The notes beneath the pieces were generated by a model that was not told where the DNA came from, ran no database searches, and saw only the letters and a program-made list of their open reading frames with translations. A DNA stretch of 53,817 nucleotides from Pseudoxanthomonas jiangsuensis (GTDB lineage Bacteria > Pseudomonadota > Gammaproteobacteria > Xanthomonadales > Xanthomonadaceae). A program made the position numbers and the translations under genes. Location of the stretch: the NCBI RefSeq assembly GCF_010093185.1, contig NZ_PDWL01000026.1, positions 1 through 53,817 of the forward strand, given 5' to 3'. Shown piece by piece: positions 1 to 10,000 of this stretch (within the stretch, counting starts at the first letter, position 1; each line of letters starts with the position of its first letter).

Positions 1-74
1 GGTCAGCACCAGGTGCGCGTTGGCCGCCGCCTCCGACCCCGCAGCCGGCGGCCAACGCGCACCTGGTGCTGACC
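1..74. repeat. Perfect 29-bp inverted repeat at the window edge
   Basis: Bases 1-29 are the exact reverse complement of bases 46-74, separated by a 16-base loop. The right arm makes sense as part of the autotransporter reading frame (it encodes ANAHLVLT just before the protease domain). The left arm is its mirror image. This is typical of a fold-back or assembly artefact at a contig end, so the first ~45 bases may not be genomic. Confidence 0.85.
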
Positions 75-2711
75 CACGCCACCGTCGCCGAGCGCCAGGG
101 CTACACCGGCGCCGGCTACCGGATCGGGGTGATCGACACCGGCGTCAACCGCAACCACCCGGCGCTGGCCGGGCGGGTGGCGGCCAACCTCACCTATGTC
201 TCCTCCAGCGGCAACAACCTCGCCGTCGACGACGTGGTCGGCCACGGCACCACCGTGGCCCAGCTCGCGGCGGGCGCGGCGGGGGGCGGCCGGCCGGGCG
301 GCGGGGCCCCGGGCGCCACGATCCTCTCGGCGCGGATCATCAACGACGAGGAGCCCGACGACGACGGCTCGGGGCAGGGCAACGAGGTCACCGGCGCGAT
401 CGGGATCAAGGCGATCAACCAGGCATTGGCCGACCGCGGCATGCGGATCATGAACAACTCCTGGGGCGGCCTGTACTGGAACCAGGCCTCGGCCACCGCG
501 GCGATCGCCGACGAGTACCGGTTCTTCATTCGCGACCATGACGGCCTGGTGGTGTTCGCCACCGGCAACGAGAGCCGTGCCGACCCGACCGACATGGCCG
601 CCCTGCCGAGCCAGCCCGGCGCCAACGGCAGCCTGCCGGCGGCCGACCTGGCGCGCGGCTGGCTGGCGGTGGCGGCGCTGGACACCAGCAACCCGACCCA
701 GCTGGCCTACTACTCCAACGCCTGCGGCATCGCCCGCGACTATTGCCTGGTCGCGCCGGGCACGGCGGTGTTCACCGGCCACGACGACACCGCCGGCAAC
801 CCCAGCTACTGGTACGGCAGCGGCACCTCGTACGCGGCGCCGCTGGTGTCGGGCGCGGCGGCGGTGGTCTGGGAGAAGTTCCCGTACTTCGACAACGCCC
901 TGGTGCGGCAGACCCTGCTGGGCACGGCCACCGACCTGGGCGACCCGGGCGTGGACGCGGTGTTCGGCCACGGCCTGCTGAACCTGGGCAGGGCCCTGGG
1001 CGGGCCGGCGAGGTTCGACTGGGGCGATGTCGGCGTCGGCTTCGACGGCAGTTCGACCTGGAGCAACGCGATCGGCGGCGCCGGCGGCCTGGTCAAGCGC
1101 GGCCAGGGCACCCTGGCCATCGGCGACGGCGGCGTGGCGCTCGACTATCTCGGCGACACCCGGATCCAGGGCGGCACCCTTGAGATCCGCGGCGCCTTGT
1201 CGGCCTCGGACGTGTACGTGGACGCGGGCGGACGCCTGGCCGGGACCCGCCACCTGGGCGCGGACCTGGTCAACGCCGGCGTGGTCGAGATCGGCGCGGC
1301 GCAGGCGGCCGGGACCGGCCTGACCGTGGCCGGCGACTACCTGCAGCAGGACGGCGGCCGGCTGGCGATGACCCTGGGCTACGGCGCCCTGCAGGTGCAG
1401 GGCAAGGCCACGATCGAGGGCGGCGACGTGCACGTGCTGGGCGTGCGCGACGGCTACGTCACCCAGGTGCGCGAGGACGTGATCAGCGCGGCGGGCGGAT
1501 TGAGCGGGCGCTTCGACGGCCTGACCAGCGCCGCGGGCGTGTTCCTGGATGCCTCGCTGCTGTACACCAGCACCCAGGCCTGGCTCGATGTGCGCCGCCT
1601 GGACGTCGGTGCGGCGGCGGCGAGCCTGCAGGGCATCACCCCGGCGGCGCTGGCCGCGGCGCAGCGGGTGGAGGCGGCGTTCGACCAGGTCGATGCGCAG
1701 CAGGCCGGGGAGGGCGGCACGATCGCCGAAGGTTTCGTGCGGGTCGCCGGGCAGTTCCAGCGCACCGCCGATGCCGGCGCCGCGGCCGCCTCGCTGCGCA
1801 GCCTGTCCGGCGAGGCGCACGCCGCGGCCGCGGCGGCCACCTTCGACAGCCTGGACCTGGGCCGGCGGGCGCTGTCGGCGCGTTTCGGCGAACTGGCCGG
1901 TGGTGACGCCATCGCCGGCGGCTGGGCGCAGGCGCTGGATGCGGCAGGCCCGGTGCAGGCCGGCATGGCCTCGCAGCTGGACGGCTGGATGATCGGCCAG
2001 GACCTGCGCAGCGGTGGCGCTGCCGTCGCCGGCCTGGCCTTCGGCGAGAGCCGCAGCGACGCGCGCAGCCAGGGCCTGGCCGACCGCAGCCGCGAACGCC
2101 AGACCCGCGCCCAGGCCTACCTGGGCACGCACTGGGACCGCGCCTACCTGCTGGGCCAGTTCGGCGCCGGCCAGTGGCAACGGCAGATCGACCGCGAGCT
2201 GCGGCTGGGCGAGGTGCGCTACGGCGTGCACAGCGATTACGCCGGCGACTTCGCCGTGGCCGGGCTGGAAGCGGGCTGGCGGCTGCCGGCCGGGGCCGGC
2301 GCGCTCGTGCCCTACCTGGCGTTCGAGCACGCACGGGTGGCCAGCGACGGTTTCCACGAGGCGGGCGCGGAGGGCTTCGGCCTGCGCAGCGACGGCAGCG
2401 TCGCCCGGCGCAGCCAGGCCATCGCCGGCCTGCGCGCGCAAGGCGAATGGGGATGGCTGCGTTTGCACGGTTACGCCGAGTGGCAGCAGACACTGGCCAG
2501 CGACGGGCTGGAGATCCAGGCCAGCTTCGTCGGCGTGGACACGTGGTCGCCTCTGTCCGGCCAGGATCCGGCGCGCTCGGGCGGACTGTTCGGGCTCTCG
2601 GCCCAGGCCTGGCTGTCGCCGCGCGCGAACCTGTCCCTGGCCTGGGACCAGCGCTTCGGCCCGCGCGGGGACGCGAGCCTGGTGTCGCTGCGCTACGCGT
2701 TCGGGTTCTGA
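66..2711 (+). CDS. Autotransporter serine protease (subtilisin S8 passenger), 5'-truncated
   Basis: Type V secreted protease. The subtilisin triad is visible: Asp24 in GVIDTGV, His60 in GHGTTVAQL and Ser255 in GTSYAAPLVSG. A beta-helix stalk follows with an autotransporter-associated repeat around GQGTLAIGDGG and GTLEIRG. The C-terminal ~270 residues form an autotransporter beta-barrel ending in the aromatic signature SLRYAFGF. The frame is open upstream of the GTG used here, and the signal peptide and protein start are missing, so the CDS is partial and the listed start is only the first in-frame start codon. It ends 4 bases before the convergent isovaleryl-CoA dehydrogenase gene. Peptidase and barrel are seen directly; outer-membrane display is family knowledge; the substrate is unknown. 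Confidence 0.93.
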   Translation: MLTHATVAERQGYTGAGYRIGVIDTGVNRNHPALAGRVAANLTYVSSSGNNLAVDDVVGHGTTVAQLAAGAAGGGRPGGGAPGATILSARIINDEEPDDDGSGQGNEVTGAIGIKAINQALADRGMRIMNNSWGGLYWNQASATAAIADEYRFFIRDHDGLVVFATGNESRADPTDMAALPSQPGANGSLPAADLARGWLAVAALDTSNPTQLAYYSNACGIARDYCLVAPGTAVFTGHDDTAGNPSYWYGSGTSYAAPLVSGAAAVVWEKFPYFDNALVRQTLLGTATDLGDPGVDAVFGHGLLNLGRALGGPARFDWGDVGVGFDGSSTWSNAIGGAGGLVKRGQGTLAIGDGGVALDYLGDTRIQGGTLEIRGALSASDVYVDAGGRLAGTRHLGADLVNAGVVEIGAAQAAGTGLTVAGDYLQQDGGRLAMTLGYGALQVQGKATIEGGDVHVLGVRDGYVTQVREDVISAAGGLSGRFDGLTSAAGVFLDASLLYTSTQAWLDVRRLDVGAAAASLQGITPAALAAAQRVEAAFDQVDAQQAGEGGTIAEGFVRVAGQFQRTADAGAAAASLRSLSGEAHAAAAAATFDSLDLGRRALSARFGELAGGDAIAGGWAQALDAAGPVQAGMASQLDGWMIGQDLRSGGAAVAGLAFGESRSDARSQGLADRSRERQTRAQAYLGTHWDRAYLLGQFGAGQWQRQIDRELRLGEVRYGVHSDYAGDFAVAGLEAGWRLPAGAGALVPYLAFEHARVASDGFHEAGAEGFGLRSDGSVARRSQAIAGLRAQGEWGWLRLHGYAEWQQTLASDGLEIQASFVGVDTWSPLSGQDPARSGGLFGLSAQAWLSPRANLSLAWDQRFGPRGDASLVSLRYAFGF

Positions 2712-2715
2712 CCGC

Positions 2716-3867
2716 TCAGCCGCGGCCTTCGAACAGCTCGCGCCCGATCAGCATGCGCCGGATCTCGTTGGTGCCGGCGCCGATCGCGTACAGCTTGGCG
2801 TCGCGCAGCAGGCGGCCGGTGGCGAATTCGTTGATGTAGCCGTTGCCGCCCAGCGCCTGGATCGCCTCCAGCGCCACCTGGACCGCGGCCTCGGAGGCGT
2901 GCAGCAGGCAGCTGGCCGCGGCCGCGCGCGAGGCGTGGCCGCCGTCGTAGTCGCGCGCGACCTGGTAGGCGAAGGCGCGCGAGGACTGTAGCGCGGTGTA
3001 CATGTCGGCCAGCTTGCCCTGCATCAGGCCGAAGCTGCCGATCGGCGCGTCGAACTGGCAGCGCTCGCGCACGTAGGGCAGGGCGATGTCGAGCGCGGCC
3101 TGCATCAGCCCGATCGGCCCGCCCGATAGCACCAGGCGCTCGGTGTTCAGGCCGCTCATCAGCACCCGCACGCCGTGGTTCACTTCGCCGAGCACGTTCT
3201 CCTGCGGGATCGCGCAGTCCTCGAACACCAGCTCGCAGGTGTTGGAGCCGCGCATGCCCAGCTTGTCCAGCTTCTGCGCGGTGGAGAAGCCCGGCATCCC
3301 GCGCTCGACGATGAAGGCGGTCATGCAGCGGCTGCCGGCGTCCTTGCCGGCGGTGCGCATGTACACCACCAGCACGTCGGCTTCCGGGCCGTTGGTGATC
3401 CACATCTTGTTGCCGTTGGCGATCCAGACGCCGTCCTTCAGCTCGGCCGAGCAGCGCATCGAGCCGACCACGTCCGAGCCGGCGCCCGGCTCGCTCATCG
3501 CCAGCGCGCCCTTCCATTGCCCGCTGCACAGCTTCGGAAGGTACTTCTCCCTCTGCGCGTCGCTGCCGTTGAGGAACAGGTTGGACACGCACAGGTTGGA
3601 ATGGGCGCCGTAGCTCAGGCCGACCGAGCCGGAGGCGCGCGAGATCTCCTCCATCGCCACCAGGTGGGCCAGGTAGCCCATGCCGCTGCCGCCGTATTGC
3701 GGGTCCACGGTCATGCCCAGCAGGCCCAGTTCGCCCAGCTTGGGCCACAGGTCCTGGGGGAAGGCGTTGTCGTGGTCGATCCGTGCGGCGCGTGGTGCGA
3801 TCTCGGCCTCGGCGAAGCGGCGTACCGCCTCGCGCAGCGCGTCGATGTCCTCCCCCAGCTGGAACAT
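2716..3867 (-). CDS. liuA: Isovaleryl-CoA dehydrogenase
   Basis: FAD-dependent acyl-CoA dehydrogenase of leucine catabolism, converting isovaleryl-CoA to 3-methylcrotonyl-CoA. The family signature [13 protein letters not shown] lies near residue 125 and the C-terminal block [20 protein letters not shown] is very close to known IVDs. The catalytic Glu243 sits in [10 protein letters not shown], the position diagnostic of IVD and long-chain enzymes and unlike most short-chain ones. The start chosen ([11 protein letters not shown]) gives 383 residues, close to family length; upstream ATGs at 3900 and 3951 only add low-complexity residues. It lies 91 bases downstream of the leucine dehydrogenase gene in the same direction, so the two probably form a leucine-degradation operon. 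The other liu genes are not in the window. Confidence 0.9.
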   Translation of the reverse strand: MFQLGEDIDALREAVRRFAEAEIAPRAARIDHDNAFPQDLWPKLGELGLLGMTVDPQYGGSGMGYLAHLVAMEEISRASGSVGLSYGAHSNLCVSNLFLNGSDAQREKYLPKLCSGQWKGALAMSEPGAGSDVVGSMRCSAELKDGVWIANGNKMWITNGPEADVLVVYMRTAGKDAGSRCMTAFIVERGMPGFSTAQKLDKLGMRGSNTCELVFEDCAIPQENVLGEVNHGVRVLMSGLNTERLVLSGGPIGLMQAALDIALPYVRERCQFDAPIGSFGLMQGKLADMYTALQSSRAFAYQVARDYDGGHASRAAAASCLLHASEAAVQVALEAIQALGGNGYINEFATGRLLRDAKLYAIGAGTNEIRRMLIGRELFEGRG

Positions 3868-3958
3868 GCGGATCGGGCCCCTCCGCCCGGATGGTTTCAT
3901 TTGAACCAGTCTAGTGGCGCGGCCGTCGCCGCACACGTGCGGGTGCAGCAATGGGGGC

Positions 3959-5059
3959 TCAGTGCTCCCCGCGCAGGTGCCGCATCCGCGGCTGGGCCCG
4001 GCCCATCGGCAGCTTGAGCCGGCCGATCGACTCCAGCCGCGCCTCGGCGATGCGGTCGGCCGCGTACTGCGGGCTGATGCCCTCGCGCTCGGACAGGTCG
4101 TAGATCCTGGAGACGTTGTGGTAGATGCTGCGGATCAGGCGCATCGCCCGCTCGCGGTTGTAGCCGTCGATCTCCAGCGAGACGTTCATCACCCCGCCGG
4201 CATTGACCGCGTAGTCGGGGGCGAACAGGATCCCGCGCCGGTGCAGCTCGTCGCCGATGGCGTGGCTGGCCAGCTGGTTGTTGGCCGAGCCGCAGACGAT
4301 CTTCACCTTCAGCCGCTCCAGGGTCTGGGCGTCGATCGCCCCTTCCATGGCGCAGGGCGCGAACACGTCGGCGGCCACGTCGTAGATCTCGTCCGGGGCG
4401 ACCGCCTCGGCGCCGTACTCGGCCACCGCGCGCTCGACCTTGGCCGGGTCCAGGTCGGAGACGAACAGCTTGGCGCCGCGCTCCTTGAGCAGCTTCACCA
4501 GCTCCATGCCGATGTGGCCCAGGCCCTGCACCGCGATGCTGGTCTTGGCCACCTCCTCGTGGCCCAGCTTGCGCTGCAGCGAGGCCATCAGCCCCTGCAG
4601 GGTGCCGTAGGCGGTGAACGGGGCCGGGTCGCCGGAGCCGCCGTGGACCTGGTGTACGCCGGTGACGAACTCGGTCTCCAGGTACAGCAGCTCCATGTCG
4701 TTGACGTCGGTGCCCACGTCCTCGGCGGTGATGTAGCGGCCGCCCAGGGCCTCGACCGCGCGGCCGAACGCGCGCAGCAGGGCCTCGCTCTTGTCGGCCT
4801 TGGGGTCGCCCAGGATCACCGCCTTGCCGCCGCCCACGTTCAGCCCGGCCAGGGCGTTCTTGTAGGTCATGGTCCGGCTCAGGCGCAGCACGTCGCGCAC
4901 GGCGTCGGCCTCGTTGGCGTAGGGACGCATGCGCACGCCGCCCAGGGCCGGGCCGAGCACGGTGTTGTGCACGGCGATGATCGCCTTCAGGCCGGCGTCG
5001 GGGTTGTTGCAGAAAACGACCTGCTCGTGGCCGGAAGTGGCGAGGGTTTCGAAAAGCAT
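3959..5059 (-). CDS. ldh: Leucine dehydrogenase (Glu/Leu/Phe/Val dehydrogenase)
   Basis: NAD-dependent oxidative deaminase of branched-chain amino acids, giving for example 2-ketoisocaproate from leucine. The catalytic lysine is Lys79 in [11 protein letters not shown], a sequence specific to leucine/valine dehydrogenases, where glutamate enzymes read PxGGGKGG. The Rossmann motif GLGHIG occupies residues 179-184. The ATG chosen gives 366 residues, matching the ~364 of characterised LeuDHs; a longer frame starts at 5143 but its extra 28 residues are not family-like. It is transcribed away from the TetR gene across a ~200-base divergent intergenic region and precedes the IVD gene. The valine or phenylalanine preference cannot be settled from sequence. 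Confidence 0.9.
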   Translation of the reverse strand: MLFETLATSGHEQVVFCNNPDAGLKAIIAVHNTVLGPALGGVRMRPYANEADAVRDVLRLSRTMTYKNALAGLNVGGGKAVILGDPKADKSEALLRAFGRAVEALGGRYITAEDVGTDVNDMELLYLETEFVTGVHQVHGGSGDPAPFTAYGTLQGLMASLQRKLGHEEVAKTSIAVQGLGHIGMELVKLLKERGAKLFVSDLDPAKVERAVAEYGAEAVAPDEIYDVAADVFAPCAMEGAIDAQTLERLKVKIVCGSANNQLASHAIGDELHRRGILFAPDYAVNAGGVMNVSLEIDGYNRERAMRLIRSIYHNVSRIYDLSEREGISPQYAADRIAEARLESIGRLKLPMGRAQPRMRHLRGEH

Positions 5060-5226
5060 GTCTGGCTCCGCGTCGTGTCGCATGCGGTGGCGGGCAGTGG
5101 CGACGTGGCCGGGTGGCGGTGGGCTGGGACCGGTCGGAAACAAAAAAGCGACACCGGGCCGGGGGAGGGGGCGTGGGTCGCGGTGCGCATTCTACCCCTG
5201 CCTTTGCGGCAGGTTCGCGGCACCGC

Positions 5227-5256
5227 TTGAATGAAACGAACGGTCGTGCTATTCAA
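5227..5256. promoter_or_regulatory. Candidate TetR operator
   Basis: A 30-base interrupted palindrome with outer arms TTGAAT/ATTCAA and an inner ACGA-N4-TCGT core; 22 of 30 positions are symmetric. It ends 6 bases before the ATG of the TetR gene, where autorepressor sites usually lie, and covers the expected RBS/start region. The core resembles AACGnnCGTT-type sites bound by several TetR proteins. Inferred from position and symmetry. Confidence 0.6.
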
Positions 5257-5262
5257 GCCGCC

Positions 5263-5895
5263 ATGAATCCGCCTCCCGCCACCGCCGCCACCCCCAAGGG
5301 CGCCAGCACCCGCGGCATGCTCCTGGACCGCGCCGCCGACATGGCCTCGCGGGTCGGCCTGGAGGGCGTGACCATCGGCGAGCTGGCGGCCATGGCCGGC
5401 ATGTCCAAGAGCGGCGTGTTCGCCCATTTCGGCTCGCGCGAGGACCTGGTCCGGCAGACTTTGGACTGGGTGGCGGGGCAGTTCGTGGACGCGGTGTTCC
5501 TGCCGTCCCTGCGGCAGCCGCGCGGCCTGCCGCGGCTGCAGGCGATCGTCGAGGCCTGGATTGGCTGGATCGACGCGCATCCGGAAGGCTGCGTGTTCCT
5601 CGGCGCTGCGTTGGAGTACGACGGCCGCCCCGGGCCGATGCGCGAGCACGTGGCCGCGCTGACCGGGCGCTGGCACCAGGCCCTGGAGCAGGCGACCGCG
5701 ATGGCGGTGGAGCAGGGCCACCTCGCCGCTGCCACCGATCCGGCCCTGGTCGCGTTCCAGCTGCAGGCGCTGATGGACGGCCTGCACCACGCCCGCCTGT
5801 ACCGCCCGGCGGATGCGACCGCCCTGGCCCGGCGCGCGGTCGCCGACCTGCTGGCGCGCCACGCCGCCACCGCCGCGCCTTCCACCGCTTCCTGA
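5263..5895 (+). CDS. TetR/AcrR family transcriptional regulator
   Basis: One-component repressor of 210 residues. The N-terminal helix-turn-helix is clear at about residues 37-57 (TIGELAAMAGMSKSGVFAHF), followed by a C-terminal ligand domain containing HPEGCVFLGAALEYDGRPGPMR, typical of TetR regulators next to alpha/beta hydrolases. The start was chosen at MNPPPA because it is the ATG directly after the palindrome; upstream in-frame sequence is low-complexity. The hydrolase gene begins 17 bases after its stop, so the pair is probably co-transcribed and self-regulated. The effector is unknown, possibly a fatty-acid or ester derivative given the partner. Confidence 0.88.
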   Translation: MNPPPATAATPKGASTRGMLLDRAADMASRVGLEGVTIGELAAMAGMSKSGVFAHFGSREDLVRQTLDWVAGQFVDAVFLPSLRQPRGLPRLQAIVEAWIGWIDAHPEGCVFLGAALEYDGRPGPMREHVAALTGRWHQALEQATAMAVEQGHLAAATDPALVAFQLQALMDGLHHARLYRPADATALARRAVADLLARHAATAAPSTAS

Positions 5896-5912
5896 TCCTT
5901 GGAGAACCCGCC

Positions 5913-6851
5913 ATGTCCACGGCCGCATCCCTGGCTTCGCCGAAGAAAAGCACGACCGTTCGATCCTCGGCCGCGTCGCGCCTGCTTCGCTGGGGCTTCG
6001 CCCTGGGCGGCTGGCTGATGCCGGAGGCCACCGTGCGCCAGGCCTCGCGCCTGTTCGGCACGCCTGCGCCGTCCTCGCGCAGCCGCGCCCAGGCGGCGGA
6101 CTGCGGGGATGCTGTGCTGGGCGAGGTACGCAGCGAAGGCGAGGCGGTCGCCACCTACGTCTGGGGCGATCCAGCCCGGCAGCCGTATGTGCTGTTCGCC
6201 CACGGGTGGTCCAGCTTCGGCCTGCGCTGCCGGCCGTGGGTGCAACCACTGCGCGAGGCCGGCTACGCGGTGGTCGCGTTCGACCAGCCGGCGCACGGGC
6301 GCAACAGCGGCGGCCGGCCGTTCCTGCCGGCGTTCGCCGCCGCCTTGGCCGCGGTGGCGCGCCGGCATGGCCCGCCGGCCGCGGTGGTCGCCCATTCGAT
6401 GGGCGGCGCCTCGACCCTGCTGGCGCTGGCCGCCGGCGTGCGCACCGATCGCGTGGTCCTGCTCGCCCCGGCCGCCGACCTGCGCGCAGCCGGCGGCCGC
6501 TTCGGCCAGGCGGTGGGCCTGGCGCCGGCGCTGGTGGCGCGGATGTTCGAGCGCTTCGAGCGCCAGGTCGGCGCCCCGGTCGACAGCTTCGCCGCGCACC
6601 TGCACGCACCGGCGATGGGCGTGCCGGCGCTGGTGGTGCACGACCTCGAGGACCCGGACGTGCCGTGGGAGGAGGGCGAGCGCTACGCGCGGCTGTGGCC
6701 CGGTGCGCGCCTGCTCAGCACCCGCGGCCTGGGCCACCACCGCATCGCCGGCGACCCGCAGGTGATCGAGGCGGCATTGCGCTTCCTGCGCGGCGAGACG
6801 GTGGGCGAGCGGGTGGTGTCGTCGCCGAACCTGCGCTTCGGCTTCGCCTAG
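5913..6851 (+). CDS. Alpha/beta hydrolase
   Basis: Hydrolase of 312 residues with the oxyanion motif HGWSS (97-101), the nucleophile elbow AHSMGGAS with Ser162, the acid candidate Asp247 in HDLEDPDVP and His275/276 in GLGHHR: a full catalytic triad. The N-terminal ~60 residues are hydrophobic around RWGFALGGWL, so the protein may be membrane-associated. A Shine-Dalgarno GGAGAA precedes the ATG by 6 bases. It is paired with the TetR gene just upstream and followed by a large hairpin. The substrate is not evident; esterase or lipase activity on short acyl esters is the usual guess. Confidence 0.85.
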   Translation: MSTAASLASPKKSTTVRSSAASRLLRWGFALGGWLMPEATVRQASRLFGTPAPSSRSRAQAADCGDAVLGEVRSEGEAVATYVWGDPARQPYVLFAHGWSSFGLRCRPWVQPLREAGYAVVAFDQPAHGRNSGGRPFLPAFAAALAAVARRHGPPAAVVAHSMGGASTLLALAAGVRTDRVVLLAPAADLRAAGGRFGQAVGLAPALVARMFERFERQVGAPVDSFAAHLHAPAMGVPALVVHDLEDPDVPWEEGERYARLWPGARLLSTRGLGHHRIAGDPQVIEAALRFLRGETVGERVVSSPNLRFGFA

Positions 6852-6858
6852 GACGGCG

Positions 6859-6938
6859 GCGCCGCGGGCAGGCCCGCTTCCCGGTGGACGATCTCCCCAA
6901 GGCGTCCACGGCACGGGGAGCGGGCCTGCCCGCGGCGC
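6859..6938. repeat. Large palindromic element with nested hairpin
   Basis: 24-base arms (6859-6882 and 6915-6938) complementary with one mismatch, enclosing a second 7-base pair of arms GTGGACG/CGTCCAC. The arms contain the GCGGGCAGGCCCGC core common in xanthomonad intergenic palindromes. It starts 8 bases after the hydrolase stop and may act as a terminator or REP-like element; there is no T-run. Confidence 0.75.
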
Positions 6939-7030
6939 TGCGAGGTTCCATGGGCCTACGCTGCACCGCACCCATCGGTTTCCCGTGCAAGTAATAGACT
7001 CGGGCCATCACGGTCCGGGACATCGCACGC

Positions 7031-10000
7031 ATGAGCACGCCCGCCAGCCACCTTTCCGGTGCCCGCCCGGACGCCGGCGCCGCGACCTCGCCGCTGCGCT
7101 TCGTCACCGCCGCCAGCCTTTTCGACGGCCACGACGCGGCGATCAACATCATGCGCCGGCTGATCCAGGCGCAGGGCGTGGAGGTGATCCACCTAGGCCA
7201 CAACCGCAGCGTCGAGGACGTGGTCCGCGCCGCCCTGCAGGAGGACGCCGACGCCATCGCCCTGTCCAGCTACCAGGGCGGCCACGTCGAGTACTTCAGG
7301 TACATGGTCGACATGCTGCGCGAGCGCGGCGCCGGCCACGTCCGCGTGTTCGGCGGCGGCGGCGGCACGATCACGCCGGAGGAGATCCGCGAACTGGAAG
7401 CCTACGGCGTCGAGCGCATCTACCACCCCAACGACGGCATGAAGATGGGCCTGGTGGAGATGATCGAGGACGTGGTTGCGCGCGCGGCGCGCAATCGTGA
7501 TTCGTCATTGGTGATTGGTGATTTGAAAGGGCACTCGCATCCAGCCATCGATGACGAAATCGCGATCGGCCGCATGATGTCCGCCATCGAGGACGGCGCC
7601 ATTTCCGAAGCCGAGCTGGCCCTCTTGCGAAAAGGCTGGACGAAGCCGCGCCCTTCCGAATCACCAGGCACCAATCACCAATCACCTCCGCCCACGCCAG
7701 TGGTCGGAATCACAGGCACCGGCGGCGCCGGCAAGTCCTCGGTCACCGACGAACTGCTCAACCGCTTCCTGGCCTGCTTCCCGGCCATGCGCATCGCCGT
7801 TGTCTCGGTCGACCCGACCCGCCGCCGCAGCGGGGGTGCCCTGCTGGGCGACCGCATCCGCATGAACGCCCTGCGCAGCCACCGCGTCTACATGCGCTCG
7901 ATGGCCACCCGCCGCCAGAACGTGGCCACCAACGCGGTGCTCAAGGACTGTATTGCTTATCTCAAGTCCCTGGGCTTCGACCTGGTGATCGTGGAGACCG
8001 CCGGCATCGGCCAGTCCGACTCGGAGATCGTGGACCTGGTCGACCTGCCGGTGTACGTGATGACCTCCGACTACGGCGCGGCCAGCCAGCTGGAGAAGAT
8101 CGACATGCTCGATTTCGCCGATCTGGTCGTGCTCAACAAGTACGACCGCCGCGGCGCCGAGGATGCCCTGCGCGACGTGCGCAAGCAGTGGAAGCGCAAC
8201 CGCCAGGCGTTCCAGGCCCGGGACGAGGACATCCCGGTCTATCCGACCATCGCCAGCCAGTTCAACGACCCCGGCATCGGCTGGATGTTCGCCAACCTGT
8301 GCCGGCTGCTGCGCGACAAGACCGGTGCGGGCGAGGGCGGACGCTGCGACTTCCGGCCGGAGATCGACACCACGCTGAAGGAACCGCGCGCCACCGTGCT
8401 GATCCCCGGCAACCGCGCGCGCTACCTGGCCGAGATCGCCGAACAGGGCAGGGCGATCAACCGCCGCATCGAAACCGAGGCCGGGACCGCCAGCCGCGCG
8501 CAGTCGTACTGGGAATCGCTGCGCGAGCTGGGCGACGAACTGCTGCCTGCTCCCTTGGACCTGTACGCCCCCGACGCCCTGCTCCCCTCTCCCGTCGGGA
8601 GAGGGGCCTGGGGAGAGGGTACGCCGGCCGACGTATCCCGCAGTACTCCGAACCCTCACCCCAACCCCTCTCCCGAGGGGAGAGGGGCTCAAGTGACTGC
8701 GGACTACACCTTGCTGACTTTGCGCCAACGCTACAACGACGCCCTCCAGTCCCTCTCCAGCGAATCCCTGCGCCTGCTGCGCGAATGGCCCGCGCGCCTG
8801 AAGTCCATCACCGACGAGGCCACCGAATACCAGGTCCGCGGCAAGCCCATCCGGGTCGAGAACTACCGCGAATCCCTCAGCCACCAGAAGGTCCCCAAGA
8901 TCGCCGCCCCCACCTACCGGAGCTGGGGCGAACTACTGACCTTCCTCGGCAAGGAGAACCTCCCCGGCAGCTATCCCTACACCGGCGGCGTCTCCCCCTA
9001 CCGCCGCACCGGCGAAGACCCGATCCGCATGTTCGCCGGCGAGGGCACGCCCGAGCGCACCAACCGCCGCTTCCACTACCTGTCCGCCGGCCAGCCGGCC
9101 GCGCGCCTGTCCACCGCGTTCGACTCGGTCACCCTCTACGGCGAGGACCCGGCGCCGCGCCCGGACATCTACGGCAAGATCGGCAACTCCGGGGTCAACG
9201 TGCCCACCCTGGACGACATGAAGAAGCTGTACTCCGGCTTCGACCTGTGCGCCCCGACCACCAGCGTGTCGATGACCATCAACGGCCCGGCGCCGATCAT
9301 CCTGGCGATGTTCATGAACACCGCCATCGACCAGCAGGTGGAGAAACACCTCAAGGCCGACCCGCAGCGCTGGGCGCAGGCGCAGAAGAAGATCGACGCG
9401 TTCTTCCAAGGCAGGGAGCGCCCGCGCTACCACGGCGACCTGCCGCCCGGCAGCGACGGCCTCGGCCTGGCCCTGCTCGGCCTCACCGGCGACCAGCTGC
9501 TCGACCCGGAGACCTACGCCCGGATCAAGGCGCAGACCCTGAAGACCGTGCGCGGCACCGTCCAGGCCGACATCCTCAAGGAGGACCAGGCCCAGAACAC
9601 CTGCATCTTCAGCACCGAGTTCGCCCTGCGGATGATGGGCGACATCCAGCAGTACTTCGTCGACCACCAGGTCCGCAACTTCTACTCGGTGTCCATCTCC
9701 GGCTACCACATCGCCGAGGCCGGGGCGAACCCGATCAGCCAGCTCGCCTTTACCCTCTCCAACGGCTTCACCATCGTCGAGTACTACCTCGCGCGCGGCA
9801 TGCACATCGACGACTTTGCGCCCAACCTGAGCTTCTTCTTCAGCAACGGCATGGACCCCGAGTACACCGTCATCGGCCGCGTCGCCCGCCGCATCTGGGC
9901 CCGCGCCATGCGCGAGCGCTATGGCGGCAACGAGCGCAGCCAGATGATGAAGTACCACATCCAGACCTCCGGCCGCTCCCTGCACGCCCAGGAGATCCAG

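Noticed and set aside
3..2468. 821-codon minus-strand frame opposite the autotransporter
   Set aside because: Low-complexity R/A/G/V-rich translation without any motif; antisense shadow of the real gene.
6852..7030. Cobalamin riboswitch in front of icmF
   Set aside because: No B12-box-like sequence; the space is taken by the large hairpin.
7496..7690. CRISPR-like array inside icmF
   Set aside because: Only two inverted copies, no regular spacers, no cas genes.
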